NCBI RefSeq assembly: GCF_001693255.1
Contig: NZ_CP016474.1
Coordinates: forward strand, 62,001-126,000
Reading direction: 5' to 3'
Source: Picosynechococcus sp. PCC 7003
GTDB taxonomy: Bacteria > Cyanobacteriota > Cyanobacteriia > Cyanobacteriales > MRBY01
DNA: 64,000 nucleotides
A model generated the notes under the pieces. It made no database searches, was not told where the DNA came from, and saw only the letters and a list, made by a program, of their open reading frames with translations. Of this stretch, positions 27,508 through 36,411 are shown one piece after another (position 1 is the first letter of the stretch; each line of letters opens with the position of its first letter). The translations under genes were made by a program, and so were the position numbers.

Positions 27508-28005
27508 ATGAGCGCACCCCAAGGGCCCGACACCTATCAAGTTGAAGATATCCAAGCCATTCTCCAATTGGCGATCGCCCGCCGGGATACCGATGGCGAA
27601 CTGACCCGCAGCCAACTCGAAGAAATTGCCGCTGATCTCGGGATCCCCCAAACCGACCTCGTCGCCGCCGAACAGACTTGGCTCGACCTCAAGGTTGAAA
27701 CTAGCAAAAAGCAAGAATTCAATTTATATCGCCGTCAACGCCTCAAGAATCGGGCGATCCGCTTCAGCATCATCAACAGCTTCCTCGTTGGCCTGGATAC
27801 CCTCGATACCGGACATCCCTCCTGGTCTCTGTATGTGCTGCTGTTGTGGGGTCTCTTTTTTACTTTGCGGAGTTGGCGACTCTGGCAAACCAGCGGCACC
27901 GATTACGAAACCGAGTTTCAAAAATGGGACCGCAAAATGCAGCTCAAAGAATCTGTCCAAACCCTTTGGCAAAAAACCCAGGAATTCCTCAAGGGCATTT
28001 CTTAG
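27508..28005 (+). CDS. 2TM domain membrane protein
   Basis: A 165-aa protein from ATG 27508. The first ~70 residues are a soluble, acidic helical region (VEDIQAILQLAIARRDTDGE, then LTRSQLEEIAADLG), like the short N-terminal domains found before 2TM segments. Two closely spaced hydrophobic helices follow (IRFSIINSFLVGLDTL and SWSLYVLLLWGLFFTLRSW), and the rest is a charged helix (KWDRKMQLKESVQTL). The frame is open upstream to 27433, but that would overlap the previous gene. Such proteins are uncharacterised; the N-terminal part suggests a DUF1707-like or SHOCT-like adaptor. Confidence 0.82.
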   Translation: MSAPQGPDTYQVEDIQAILQLAIARRDTDGELTRSQLEEIAADLGIPQTDLVAAEQTWLDLKVETSKKQEFNLYRRQRLKNRAIRFSIINSFLVGLDTLDTGHPSWSLYVLLLWGLFFTLRSWRLWQTSGTDYETEFQKWDRKMQLKESVQTLWQKTQEFLKGIS

Positions 28006-28046
28006 ATTCGCAAACTTGATCCAGTCATCATTGCCGACCCAAGCCC

Positions 28047-28586
28047 ATGACCCAGATTCCTAAACCCATAGCGACTGAATTAGACGATTTTTTACGCCAG
28101 AAAAATATTGAAGCTTCGCCTGCTTGGGAATTTCTGTTTGGTGCTGCGAAACAAAAACCGATGCCATCTCTGTTCCACTCCCGTCTCCAGCGCAATTTGG
28201 TCAACGCCATTAACCAGCAAACCACCGAATATGAAGCGATTCAGGAATTGCGTTGCCTTGTGCCGCCCCTATCGCCGGTGCCGGATATTGTGGTTGTTAG
28301 AGCAGAAAGATTAATAGAAGATGGCCCACTACAGGGAGCACCGGACTGGCTGATTGAAATTCGCTCCCTCGATCAGAGCACCCTCGATCTCCAAAATAAA
28401 ATCCTGCATTGCTTGGGACAAGGCACAGCATTAGCTTGGTTGATCGATATTCAGCGGGAACGGGTTTGGGTTTGGGAGCAGGATGAGCTACCCATTATTT
28501 ACGCTGGCGATAACGTTTTACCGACTTTAGGGGACATCAAAAAACTGACGGTAGAAACCGTGATCGCCATGACCCAGCAGCATTAA
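28047..28586 (+). CDS. Uma2 family (DUF820) PD-(D/E)XK protein
   Basis: A 179-aa protein of the Uma2/DUF820 family, greatly expanded in cyanobacteria. The restriction-endonuclease-like core shows PDIVVVRAERL (catalytic Asp), DWLIEIRSLDQSTLDL (E-x-R/S in place of the usual EVxSxS; the SLDQ tail matches) and the strand LAWLIDIQRERVWVW. Members are predicted nucleases, but none I know of has a settled function. The protein has no signal or membrane part. It is the last gene of the MFS-led run and converges with thrB. Confidence 0.86.
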   Translation: MTQIPKPIATELDDFLRQKNIEASPAWEFLFGAAKQKPMPSLFHSRLQRNLVNAINQQTTEYEAIQELRCLVPPLSPVPDIVVVRAERLIEDGPLQGAPDWLIEIRSLDQSTLDLQNKILHCLGQGTALAWLIDIQRERVWVWEQDELPIIYAGDNVLPTLGDIKKLTVETVIAMTQQH

Positions 28587-28629
28587 GCTAAAAATTCTCC
28601 GTCAATAGCCGAGCATCGCGATCCATTCC

Positions 28630-29547
28630 CTAGAGGATGACCGTGCCCCGTTGGTCAATTTCTAAAACGTGGGCGATCGCCTTGACGCCAATCCCTTCCC
28701 AAGCGGTTTGCATCGCCGTTGCGACTTGGGATGCATTTTCTGGTGTAGCAAGGGCTAATAACGTCGGGCCAGCGCCACTAATCACCATGCCATAGGCCCC
28801 AGCGGCGATCGCTGCTTGCTGAACCTGCTCATAGCCTTTAATCAGATTTTTTCGGTAGGGCTGATGAATTTGATCATCCAATGCCGCCGTTAAATATTCA
28901 GGATTATTTTGCGCTAAACCGTGGGGCAACAAACCCAACCGCGACGCATTAAAAATTGCTTGGGCGCGGGCGTACTGTTGGGGCAAGACAGCGCGCGCTT
29001 CTTCTGTAGATAGCTCAAAATCAGGAATTGCCACCACCGGCACAACATTTTCGTGCCAGGCCCACGGACAAATGACCCAATCCTGCCGATGGTTCACCGA
29101 CAGTTGACAACCCCCCAACAGGGCAGGCACCACATTATCGGGGTGGCCTTCCATCTCGATGGCAAGGTTCATAATTTCCCGCTGGCCCAAGGGAGATCTG
29201 GCCAGGGCATTGGCGCCCACTAAGCCACCCACAATTGCCGTCGCTGAACTGCCCAGCCCACGGGACAAAGGCACCTTGAGATCAATGGCAATATTCACAT
29301 GGGGGACAGGCTGACCAAGGGTTTCAAACACCTTGGCAAAGGCCCGGTAGAGCAGATTGTCGGCTGTGGCTTCGAGCTTCTGGGTTTCCACATCTGCGCC
29401 GACGAGTTCAAGGCTGAAAAATGGCTCACTTTCCCCAGTGAGACGAAATTGGAACTGGTTATGGAGACTCAGGGCAGCGCCTAAACAGTCAAACCCAGCG
29501 CCGATATTCGCAGTGGTAGCAGGGACTTGGACGTGGATGGTGGTCAT
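28630..29547 (-). CDS. thrB: homoserine kinase
   Basis: ThrB phosphorylates homoserine in threonine biosynthesis (GHMP kinase family). The 305-aa protein has the start VPATTANIGAGFDCLGAAL, the ATP-binding motif VPLSRGLGSSATAIVGGL and the C-terminal GAYGMVISGAGPTLLALAT. ATG 29547 is chosen; a TTG four codons upstream is less likely. It is the last gene of the leftward group pdxJ-ycf54-(unknown)-thrB, with a 21-base gap to its upstream neighbour. Length and all GHMP motifs look normal. Confidence 0.96.
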   Translation of the reverse strand: MTTIHVQVPATTANIGAGFDCLGAALSLHNQFQFRLTGESEPFFSLELVGADVETQKLEATADNLLYRAFAKVFETLGQPVPHVNIAIDLKVPLSRGLGSSATAIVGGLVGANALARSPLGQREIMNLAIEMEGHPDNVVPALLGGCQLSVNHRQDWVICPWAWHENVVPVVAIPDFELSTEEARAVLPQQYARAQAIFNASRLGLLPHGLAQNNPEYLTAALDDQIHQPYRKNLIKGYEQVQQAAIAAGAYGMVISGAGPTLLALATPENASQVATAMQTAWEGIGVKAIAHVLEIDQRGTVIL

Positions 29548-29568
29548 AAACTTTTTCAAAAAAACAAA

Positions 29569-30372
29569 TCAAAGGCGAATGTCGGCCTTCAGGAGAATGA
29601 CTTGATCGGCAGGAACGGCGATCGCCCCGAGGCCATTTTGATTGAGACGATTTAACAATTCGGTGATTCGGGCCGAGTCTGCGGTGTGGGCCGCCAGCAG
29701 ATAACCGCGTCCCCCATAGGCGACCAAGCCAATATTTTGACCCATTAAACGCTGCAACTGATTGGCGATCGCCAAATTACCGCCGTATTCTACCAGCACC
29801 CCGAATCCGCCCCGGAGTCCTTGGGGTTGGAAGCTGGCTGGCCCTTGGGTCACGATGGGAGGTGTAGATTTTGCTGCCGCCTGGGGCTGGGCTGGGGGTA
29901 GAGAAACATTACGGGTTGACGTCTGGGTGGTTTCGACTACCATATCCGGGGCGATCGCCGTTGCCATGGGAGGAATGGTCGGCGCTTGGCTGGTTTCGAG
30001 GGCCAAATCACTATCTACTGGGGTGATCACCATCAAGGGTAAACCCACCGCTTCCCCAAAATATTCAGCCCATTGAGTTGCCTTTTCGAGGCCTGTAAAG
30101 CCTCCGACCCGACTGAGAACGTTGCCATCATATTCACAAACCACCGCCTGTTGATTTTCCGGCAGGGTCTGGCTCACTTGACTGCGTACTTCTGCCTGGA
30201 GGGGTTGGGACGGGGTAAAGACCAAGACCAAAAACTCTGCGCCCTGGGGCGGCTGGCATTGGGATAAGCTCCGCTGGGCAATACTGGGGGGGCCAAAGGC
30301 GATCGCCGCGATACTGCCGATGCAAGCAGCACGACCAAGCCCAATCAACGGTTTCCAGAAATTGCCCATCAT
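29569..30372 (-). CDS. exported protein of unknown function, SPOR-like tail
   Basis: A 267-aa protein. Residues 1-32 are a signal peptide (GLGRAACIGSIAAIAFGPPSIA). The mature part starts with a region having two cysteines (LSQCQPP and VVCEYDGN) that could form a disulfide. Then come a Thr/Pro/Ala-rich linker (about residues 125-185) and a C-terminal ~75 residues (FGVLVEYGGNLAIANQLQRL to GLGAIAVPADQV). That tail has the beta-alpha-beta feel of a SPOR-like domain that in other proteins binds denuded peptidoglycan. The domain call is tentative. It lies between ycf54 and thrB, in the same operon. Confidence 0.75.
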   Translation of the reverse strand: MMGNFWKPLIGLGRAACIGSIAAIAFGPPSIAQRSLSQCQPPQGAEFLVLVFTPSQPLQAEVRSQVSQTLPENQQAVVCEYDGNVLSRVGGFTGLEKATQWAEYFGEAVGLPLMVITPVDSDLALETSQAPTIPPMATAIAPDMVVETTQTSTRNVSLPPAQPQAAAKSTPPIVTQGPASFQPQGLRGGFGVLVEYGGNLAIANQLQRLMGQNIGLVAYGGRGYLLAAHTADSARITELLNRLNQNGLGAIAVPADQVILLKADIRL

Positions 30373-30402
30373 AAGTTCACTCGCCAGAAAGAATAGGGGA
30401 GT

Positions 30403-30726
30403 CTAGGCGGCTAGGGACTTGAGGGGCTCTGGAATTTCCTCAGAGGGAGCCTCAAATTCGCCGACATAGATGTACTCCAACCGTAATTTTAACCAAGTAA
30501 TAAATTGCTTCTTCGTTGAGATGATCGCCACACAGGGTTTGGGGGTTTTTTCACTGGCTTCTTTGAGGCTGGGAGCATTAATAAAGGCGGGCTCTTTCAC
30601 GACCCAAAAATCCCGTTCTTTGCCCTGTTCTTCGTAGTGGCGGATGCGTTCTTTGATTACTTCTTCGAAGGGTTCTTCTTCAAAGAGAAATTTTTGGCTG
30701 GCAAGGGCGAAATGATAGGTCGTCAT
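30403..30726 (-). CDS. ycf54: Ycf54 (Mg-protoporphyrin ester cyclase assembly/stability factor)
   Basis: Ycf54 is needed for normal level and activity of the oxidative Mg-protoporphyrin IX monomethylester cyclase (AcsF/CycI), which forms ring E of chlorophyll. The 107-aa protein matches the family along its whole length: TTYHFALASQKFLFEEEPFE, GKERDFWVVKEPAF, ISTKKQFITWLKLRLEY and the tail GEFEAPSEEIPEPLKSLAA. ATG 30726 is clearly the start; an upstream GTG would give 23 foreign residues. It lies 53 bases after pdxJ and 30 before the SPOR-like gene. Conserved linkage to the cyclase is not seen here. Confidence 0.95.
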   Translation of the reverse strand: MTTYHFALASQKFLFEEEPFEEVIKERIRHYEEQGKERDFWVVKEPAFINAPSLKEASEKTPKPCVAIISTKKQFITWLKLRLEYIYVGEFEAPSEEIPEPLKSLAA

Positions 30727-30779
30727 CACTTGTTCAATATAGAAAGATTTATAAATGTTTTTGTTCCAGTAAAGATACC

Positions 30780-31520
30780 CTACAACTGTCCCCACATGGC
30801 AAGCTTCATCTCCCGAACGGCCCGTTCTAAGCCCACCAAAACGGCGCGGCTGATGATGGTATGCCCAATGTTTAACTCTTCCATGCCCTCAATACAAGCC
30901 ACTGGGTAAACATTACGATAGGTTAAGCCATGGCCAGCGTTGACCCGCAACCCCAGGGCGATCGCCTGTTTTGCACCGGTTTTGAGGTTGGCCAGTTCTG
31001 CCTGTTGCTGCTCTGAATCCTGGGCTTCAGCATATTTCCCCGTGTGCAACTCAATAAATTGCGCTCCAGTTTTCTGGGCTGCTTCGATTTGGTCGAGCTC
31101 GGCATCAATAAACCAACTGACGGGAATCCCGGCCCCCTGGAGTTGTGCGACTACTTCTTCAAATCGGGCAAAATTACCGACGATGTCAATGCCTCCTTCG
31201 GTGGTGATTTCCTCGCGTTTTTCAGGGACGAGGGTCACATAGTCAGGCTGAATGTCTAGGGCGATCGCCACCATTTCCGCCGTTGGGGCCATCTCTAAAT
31301 TCAGGTGGGACTGCACCGTTTGCCGCAGGATTTTGACATCCCGGTCTTGGATGTGGCGCCGGTCTTCCCGCAGGTGTACCGTAATGCCGTCGGCCCCCCC
31401 CAGTTCTGCTAAGGTTGCCGCCGCCACCGGGTCTGGTTCTACTGTGCGTCGCGCTTGACGAATCGTCGCAACATGGTCAATATTCACACCGAGGGTCAGG
31501 CGAGGATTTGGGGAAACCAT
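30780..31520 (-). CDS. pdxJ: pyridoxine 5'-phosphate synthase
   Basis: PdxJ condenses 1-deoxy-xylulose 5-phosphate with 3-amino-2-oxopropyl phosphate to make pyridoxine phosphate, the last step of DXP-dependent vitamin B6 synthesis. The 246-aa TIM-barrel protein has [35 protein letters not shown] (active-site His/Arg), [21 protein letters not shown] and [12 protein letters not shown], all family hallmarks. ATG 31520 is chosen; the frame extends to 31559. It heads the leftward group pdxJ-ycf54-unknown-thrB. Length is normal. Confidence 0.97.
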   Translation of the reverse strand: MVSPNPRLTLGVNIDHVATIRQARRTVEPDPVAAATLAELGGADGITVHLREDRRHIQDRDVKILRQTVQSHLNLEMAPTAEMVAIALDIQPDYVTLVPEKREEITTEGGIDIVGNFARFEEVVAQLQGAGIPVSWFIDAELDQIEAAQKTGAQFIELHTGKYAEAQDSEQQQAELANLKTGAKQAIALGLRVNAGHGLTYRNVYPVACIEGMEELNIGHTIISRAVLVGLERAVREMKLAMWGQL

Positions 31521-31829
31521 TAGGGAAAATAAGCTTAGAGGATAAGTTAAGAAAACCAAAGCCCTATTTTATCAGGGTTGCCAAAGGAGATGGAAGGGAC
31601 ATTGCGCGGAATTTGCAGCAGGTTACTGCGATCCCCCGCTGAATTTCTAGAGGCGGCGATCGCCCTTAAATAAACGATTCCCAAATCTTAAAATGACGTC
31701 GGTGAAAATCAGACCTATGATGGATTCTGGGGAAAAAATCCCGAAAAAGTTTGAATTGTTACTTTTCGAGATCCCCCCTCCAGTCATACACTTGACACAG
31801 AGGTCAAAGGCAGTCGTGAGGTCTTTTTT
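31521..31829. other. divergent intergenic region, pdxJ / glgC
   Basis: 309 bases between divergent genes. It has one HIP1 site (near 31657) and a TTGACA box at 31792-31797, for which I find no matching -10. The GTG start of glgC is preceded by GAGG. No RNA or riboswitch structure is evident. Confidence 0.4.
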
Positions 31830-33119
31830 GTGAAACGAGTCCTAGGAATCATACTTGGCGGCGGCGCAGGTACTCGCCTATATCCGCTAACAAAACTCAG
31901 AGCTAAGCCCGCAGTACCTCTAGCAGGCAAATATCGTCTAATTGATATTCCTGTTAGCAATTGCATTAATTCTGAAATTCATAAAATCTACGTTTTAACC
32001 CAATTTAATTCAGCATCTTTAAATCGTCACATTAGTCGAACCTACAACTTTACCGGGTTCACCGAAGGCTTTACCGAAGTACTCGCAGCCCAACAAACCA
32101 AAGAAAATCCCGATTGGTTCCAAGGCACCGCTGATGCTGTCCGACAGTACAGTTGGCTTCTAGAAGACTGGGATGTCGATGAATACATCATCCTTTCCGG
32201 TGATCATCTCTACCGCATGGATTACCGCGAATTTATCCAGCGCCACCGTGACACAGGGGCAGACATTACCCTGTCTGTAGTTCCCGTGGGCGAAAAAGTA
32301 GCCCCTGCTTTTGGGTTGATGAAAATTGACGCCAATGGTCGTGTGGTGGACTTTAGCGAAAAACCCACCGGTGAAGCCCTCAGGGCAATGCAGGTCGATA
32401 CCCAGTCCTTGGGTCTTGATCCAGAACAAGCGAAAGAAAAACCCTACATCGCGTCGATGGGGATCTACGTCTTTAAGAAACAGGTGCTCCTCGATCTCCT
32501 CAGAGAAGGTCAAGATAAAACCGACTTCGGGAAAGAAATTATTCCTGATGCGGCGAAAGACTACAACGTCCAAGCCTATCTTTTTGATGATTATTGGGCA
32601 GACATTGGTACCATCGAAGCTTTCTATGAAGCAAACCTTGGCTTGACGAAGCAGCCGATCCCGCCCTTTAGTTTCTATGACGAAAAGGCACCGATCTATA
32701 CCCGCGCCCGCTATCTACCACCGACGAAGGTTCTCAACGCTGACGTGACAGAATCGATGATCAGCGAAGGTTGCATTATTAAAAACTGCCGCATTCATCA
32801 CTCAGTTCTCGGCATTCGCACCCGCGTCGAAGCGGACTGCACCATCGAAGATACGATGATTATGGGTGCTGATTATTACCAGCCCTATGAAAAGCGTCAG
32901 GATTGTCTTCGTCGTGGCAAGCCTCCCATTGGGATTGGGGAAGGTTCGACAATTCGCCGGGCGATCGTGGATAAAAACGCGCGCATTGGTAAAAACGTGA
33001 TGATCGTCAATAAGGAAAATGTGGAGGAGTCAAACCGCGAGGAACTTGGCTACTACATTCGCAGCGGCATTACGGTAGTCCTGAAAAATGCCATTATTCC
33101 TGATGGCACGGTCATTTAG
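31830..33119 (+). CDS. glgC: glucose-1-phosphate adenylyltransferase (ADP-glucose pyrophosphorylase)
   Basis: GlgC makes ADP-glucose for glycogen synthesis, the committed and 3-phosphoglycerate-activated step in cyanobacteria. The 429-aa protein starts at GTG 31830 and has the nucleotide-binding [39 protein letters not shown], then [12 protein letters not shown] with the catalytic Asp and [10 protein letters not shown] follow; [11 protein letters not shown] marks the glucose-1-P site. The C-terminal third is a left-handed beta-helix with [15 protein letters not shown]. The conserved lysine-containing [10 protein letters not shown] end is the 3-PGA site. An intrinsic terminator follows the gene. 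Length and all sites are normal. Confidence 0.98.
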   Translation: MKRVLGIILGGGAGTRLYPLTKLRAKPAVPLAGKYRLIDIPVSNCINSEIHKIYVLTQFNSASLNRHISRTYNFTGFTEGFTEVLAAQQTKENPDWFQGTADAVRQYSWLLEDWDVDEYIILSGDHLYRMDYREFIQRHRDTGADITLSVVPVGEKVAPAFGLMKIDANGRVVDFSEKPTGEALRAMQVDTQSLGLDPEQAKEKPYIASMGIYVFKKQVLLDLLREGQDKTDFGKEIIPDAAKDYNVQAYLFDDYWADIGTIEAFYEANLGLTKQPIPPFSFYDEKAPIYTRARYLPPTKVLNADVTESMISEGCIIKNCRIHHSVLGIRTRVEADCTIEDTMIMGADYYQPYEKRQDCLRRGKPPIGIGEGSTIRRAIVDKNARIGKNVMIVNKENVEESNREELGYYIRSGITVVLKNAIIPDGTVI

Positions 33120-33183
33120 GATTGGTTGCGACTTTTGTTTTAAAAATTCTTTTTAAATCACATTTTTTTGTCTAGGCAATGTG

Positions 33184-33213
33184 CCCTGTCTCTCGGTGAG
33201 GCGGGGTTTTTTT
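33184..33213 (+). terminator. intrinsic terminator of glgC
   Basis: CCCTGTCTC (33184-33192) pairs with GAGGCGGGG (33198-33206), with two G-U pairs and a short loop, followed by TTTTTTTG. It is about 65 bases after the glgC stop. Confidence 0.7.
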
Positions 33214-33242
33214 GTTGCCAGAGGCGATCGCCTTTTTCGCCT

Positions 33243-33812
33243 TTAACTATCGAGGGCCCAAGACCAGTGGTGTTGTTGGAGTCGTTGGGAAACGGTAGTT
33301 CCCCAGGCTTCTAATTGGATGGCAAATTCGGGCTGCTCTAAACCCTTACGCCACATAATCAGGGCATCTTCTCCGGTGTCTTGGTAGTATCCTTTACGTC
33401 GTCCGGCTAGTGTGAAACCAAATTTTTCGTAGAGGGCGATCGCCCGCTGATTTGATTCTTTGACTTCGAGGGTGGCCCGCTCTAAACCCCGCAGCCAAGC
33501 ATCCCGGAGTAAGCCCAATAAAATGAGCTGCCCTAAACCCTGCCGTTGCACTTCTGGATGAACCGCCATGAGGGTGATATGGGCTTCCTCGACAATTGCC
33601 CAGAGACAACCCAACCCCAATAATTTATTTGGATCATGGGGCGCCGGCACAATCAGCAAGGTGCTATTCGGACTTTCCAGTTCCCGCAGGTAGCCATCCT
33701 TAGACCAAAGGCCACCAAAACAGAGTTGATCTAAAACCAAGGCTTGGGGTAGCGTTTGTTCCGTCAAAAGCTGCACCGATAAAGCAACTGCACTCACAAA
33801 TCTCACCACCAT
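33243..33812 (-). CDS. rimI: ribosomal protein alanine N-acetyltransferase-like GNAT protein
   Basis: A 189-aa GNAT acetyltransferase of RimI type. The acetyl-CoA-binding motif is VHPEVQRQGLGQLILLGLL (Q/R-x-x-G-x-G/A), preceded by AHITLMAVHPE and followed by LEVKESNQRAIALYEKFGF (the RimI B motif) and RRKGYYQDTGEDALIM. RimI acetylates the N-terminal alanine of S18 in E. coli; in many bacteria it is promiscuous, so target is not certain. ATG 33812 is chosen; the open frame reaches 33929, but the extension lies beside a decayed insertion element. Converges with glgC. Confidence 0.88.
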   Translation of the reverse strand: MVVRFVSAVALSVQLLTEQTLPQALVLDQLCFGGLWSKDGYLRELESPNSTLLIVPAPHDPNKLLGLGCLWAIVEEAHITLMAVHPEVQRQGLGQLILLGLLRDAWLRGLERATLEVKESNQRAIALYEKFGFTLAGRRKGYYQDTGEDALIMWRKGLEQPEFAIQLEAWGTTVSQRLQQHHWSWALDS

Positions 33813-33936
33813 TAACAAAACACTTGAAAAGTGTATCAAACCTGAACAACAAAAGAATTGGAGGACACTCGGTTCAATTATCAAAATTTTAGGGTGGCGC
33901 GAAAAATCATCTGCCAGCAACAAGGACAATTAATTT

Positions 33937-34360
33937 TTGACACTCCCCTGCCTAAAGGTGAGGGGATTCTTGGTTCAGCGAGTCCACTTACCTAGGATTC
34001 CTTGCGAAGCCCTAACCAGAGGTGGTTCTCTCCCCAAGCGTTACTTCCCCAGTGCCCCTGGGTAGTTGAATTTCTCCAATGTTTGTTTGACTTGAAACCC
34101 TTTGTTTCAAATGCTGGTCGTCTAGTTCCTGCAAGGATTTTACCTATCCACAGGGGGAACCTAGAACAATTGGATAGAACCCGATATCTTTGATTGTCAA
34201 GGTTCAGCGTAGTGCCGTGAGGCTACTGGGTTTTTAAAGCGGTTGATTACCCTCCCCGCTAGAATGCAGTGTAACAAAATGCCACTCGATATTGGCATGC
34301 TTCTTCCCTTTGGTCAGTCGCTCGGCTTATATCCCCGCTCTAAAAGAGGCAGGGTTTTAC
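33937..34360 (-). mobile_element. IS200/IS605-family relic with tnpB 3' end and omega-RNA-like right end
   Basis: A ~420-base element, leftward. Its left end is a hairpin at 34333-34354 (CCCCGCTCT/AGAGGCAGGG); its right end is a hairpin at 33944-33964 (CCCCTGCC/GGTGAGGGG) followed by gtgtcaa. Such terminal hairpins are the mark of IS200/IS605 elements. The inner part keeps the decayed end of tnpB. The TnpB guide RNA (omega RNA) is known to come from the tnpB 3' end plus right end, so the part 33937-34150 could still make an orphan RNA. The bulk of tnpB and any tnpA are lost. Borders are approximate. Confidence 0.6.
33992..34190 (-). pseudogene. tnpB: tnpB C-terminal remnant
   Basis: Leftward translation down to the TAG at 33994-33992 gives about 66 residues ending STTQGHWGSNAWGENHLW and then LGLRKES. 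Translation in the neighbouring frame ends VDSLNQESPHL. Both styles are typical of the ends of cyanobacterial TnpB (RNA-guided nuclease) reading frames. No RuvC motif or zinc finger is left, so no protein function is expected. The call depends on remembered tnpB end patterns. Confidence 0.5.
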
Positions 34361-34436
34361 GCCGACTTTCCGATAAAAATTTTTAAACAGTTTTTTGATT
34401 CATCCGTACAATGGCAGTAGATTTCACGCACAAACG

Positions 34437-34763
34437 ATGCAAAAACAAAACAAAACTCTCGAAGCAATTGCTTTAAAAAGTATGGCCGTTGTCGCTCTGT
34501 GCGGCGGTTCCCTTTTTGGGTTTAGTCACAATGCCATGGCCCAGGAATTTAACGGTGGCTCTATGACCGTGTCTGAGGGCAGAAATGGTACAGAAATTAT
34601 CATCAAAGCCGATAACGGCAGCACCATTCGTGTTCGTCTCAGTAAAGACGGTGGTAATAACGTGGATAATACTTCGAGCAGCGGCGAAAATACAAACACG
34701 ACGACGAGTCGGGATGGTGATCAAACGACAACGACCAACGCCAATGAAAATTTAGGCAAATAG
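34437..34763 (+). CDS. small exported Thr/Asn-rich protein of unknown function
   Basis: A 108-aa protein from ATG 34437. Residues 1-36 are a signal peptide (basic start, SMAVVALCGGSLFGFSHNA, cleavage near AMA-QEF). The mature part has a short beta-rich core (GSMTVSEGRNGTEIIIKADN, then GSTIRVRLS) and a disordered low-complexity tail of Asn, Thr, Ser, Asp and Gly (about 40 residues). No family is recognised. It sits between the insertion relic and lysA, transcribed rightward. The low-complexity tail suggests a flexible linker or surface-exposed protein. Confidence 0.68.
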   Translation: MQKQNKTLEAIALKSMAVVALCGGSLFGFSHNAMAQEFNGGSMTVSEGRNGTEIIIKADNGSTIRVRLSKDGGNNVDNTSSSGENTNTTTSRDGDQTTTTNANENLGK

Positions 34764-34860
34764 CCGACATTACCATAGCAAGGGTGATTATTTTTTCGGT
34801 ATCCTTATTTACCTGTGATTCTATTGAATCTAGTTAAAGATAACCACAAAGTAATTGCTT

Positions 34861-36249
34861 ATGTTAACCGCAGCCTCCACTGACAATACAGGTCGGCAAT
34901 ATCTGCCCCAAAGTCCAGATGTTTTGTCTCCCAACCAAGCATTAATGCCCTTGAGCAGCACCGTAAATGGCCAGGATCACTTGGTGGTGGGAGGCTGCGA
35001 TGTAATTGAGTTGGTGAAACAATATGGTTCTCCGCTGTATATCCTCGATGAGCAGACCCTAAGAACTACCTGCCGCCAATACCGTGATAGCTTCCAGAAA
35101 TACTATGGTGGCGAATCCCTCGTGATTTACGCATCCAAGGCCTGGAGTTGCATGGCCATCTGCGCTATTGTCGACAGTGAAGGGTTAGGCTTTGATGTGG
35201 TCTCTGGAGGAGAACTCTACACAACTCTCAAAGCTGGAGTAAGCCCGCAAAAGATTTACTTCCATGGCAACAACAAATCCCGCGAGGAGTTAAATTTTGC
35301 CCTCGATGAAGGGGTGACGATTATTGTTGATAATTTCTTTGAGTTGGAATTGCTCAAGGGCTTAACGGGCGATCGCCAAACAACAGCCAAGATTATTTTG
35401 CGCCTCACCCCCGGCATCGAATGCCACACCCACGAATATATCCGCACCGGGCATTTAGATAGCAAATTTGGCTTTGACCCGAACCAAATCGAAGCGGCCT
35501 TTGAATTAGTGAGCCAGGCTGAATTTTTAAACTGCATTGGTCTCCATGCCCACATTGGGTCGCAAATCTTTGAACAACAACCCCACAAAGATCTCGGAGA
35601 TGTCCTTGCGGGTTGGTACAAAAAAGCTGCTGACTATGGTTTAAACCCTGAAATTCTCAATCTTGGGGGCGGTTTAGGAATCCGTTATACTGAGTCCGAT
35701 GATCCCCCCAGCATTGAAGCTTGGTCACAAAATGTCGCCCAATCCCTCGAAGCAGCCTGCCGGAGCCATGGGATTCCGCTACCGAAATTGATCGTAGAGC
35801 CGGGGCGCTCCCTCGTCGGTAGTGCCTGTGTTACCGCCTACACCGTCGGGAGTCGTAAGGTTGTGCCAGAAATTCGTACCTATGTTTCTGTAGATGGCGG
35901 CATGTCTGATAATCCCCGCCCCATTACCTACCAATCTCTGTACCGAGCCGTTATTGCTAATCGCCTGTCTGCCCCCTGTGAAGAAACTATCACGGTGGCG
36001 GGTAAACATTGTGAGTCGGGGGATGTGGTAATCAAGGATGCCCAACTGCCCATGCCTCAACCGGGGGATATCCTCGTAGTGCTGGCGACGGGGGCCTATA
36101 ACTACAGTATGGCCTCGAATTACAATCGCATCGGTCGCCCGGCAGCAGTGCTGGTGAATGACGGGGAGGCTCAATTGATCATCCGTCGAGAAACCCTGGA
36201 GGATTTGGTGCGTCAGGATTGTTTACCGGAGCGGCTACGTCAAGGCTAA
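34861..36249 (+). CDS. lysA: diaminopimelate decarboxylase
   Basis: LysA converts meso-diaminopimelate to lysine, the last step of lysine synthesis. The 462-aa protein is a fold-III PLP enzyme: the PLP lysine lies in VIYASKAWS (K93). Typical stretches are GLGFDVVSGGELYT, FHGNNKSREEL, RLTPGIECHTHEYIRTGHLD, GLHAHIGSQI, NLGGGLGIRY, VEPGRSLVG and, at the dimer site, CESGDVV. The N-terminal ~40 residues are an extra variable leader. The ATG at 34861 is preferred over a TTG two codons before. A strong stem-loop follows the stop. Confidence 0.97.
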   Translation: MLTAASTDNTGRQYLPQSPDVLSPNQALMPLSSTVNGQDHLVVGGCDVIELVKQYGSPLYILDEQTLRTTCRQYRDSFQKYYGGESLVIYASKAWSCMAICAIVDSEGLGFDVVSGGELYTTLKAGVSPQKIYFHGNNKSREELNFALDEGVTIIVDNFFELELLKGLTGDRQTTAKIILRLTPGIECHTHEYIRTGHLDSKFGFDPNQIEAAFELVSQAEFLNCIGLHAHIGSQIFEQQPHKDLGDVLAGWYKKAADYGLNPEILNLGGGLGIRYTESDDPPSIEAWSQNVAQSLEAACRSHGIPLPKLIVEPGRSLVGSACVTAYTVGSRKVVPEIRTYVSVDGGMSDNPRPITYQSLYRAVIANRLSAPCEETITVAGKHCESGDVVIKDAQLPMPQPGDILVVLATGAYNYSMASNYNRIGRPAAVLVNDGEAQLIIRRETLEDLVRQDCLPERLRQG

Positions 36250-36280
36250 TCGGTTTTCATTGGTTGAACAATTTTGGGGA

Positions 36281-36330
36281 AACGGGGTAGGTGGGGAAGC
36301 CCAATTGAGGCGATCGCCCACCCCGTTTTT
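36281..36330 (+). terminator. intrinsic terminator of lysA
   Basis: AACGGGG plus GTGGG (36281-36295) pairs with CCCACCCCGT (36317-36326) with a three-base bulge, followed by TTTTT. The loop includes a HIP1 site. About 30 bases after the lysA stop. Confidence 0.6.
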
Positions 36331-36411
36331 CTTTGCCCAAGGTTATCCTCGCCATGACATGATAGAGTCTGATGGAAGTTATTGGTTGTGCTGGAGTAGC
36401 GGTAATAGAGG

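Noticed and set aside
34002-34193. 63-aa plus-strand frame
   Set aside because: Opposite the tnpB remnant, which explains the sequence better.
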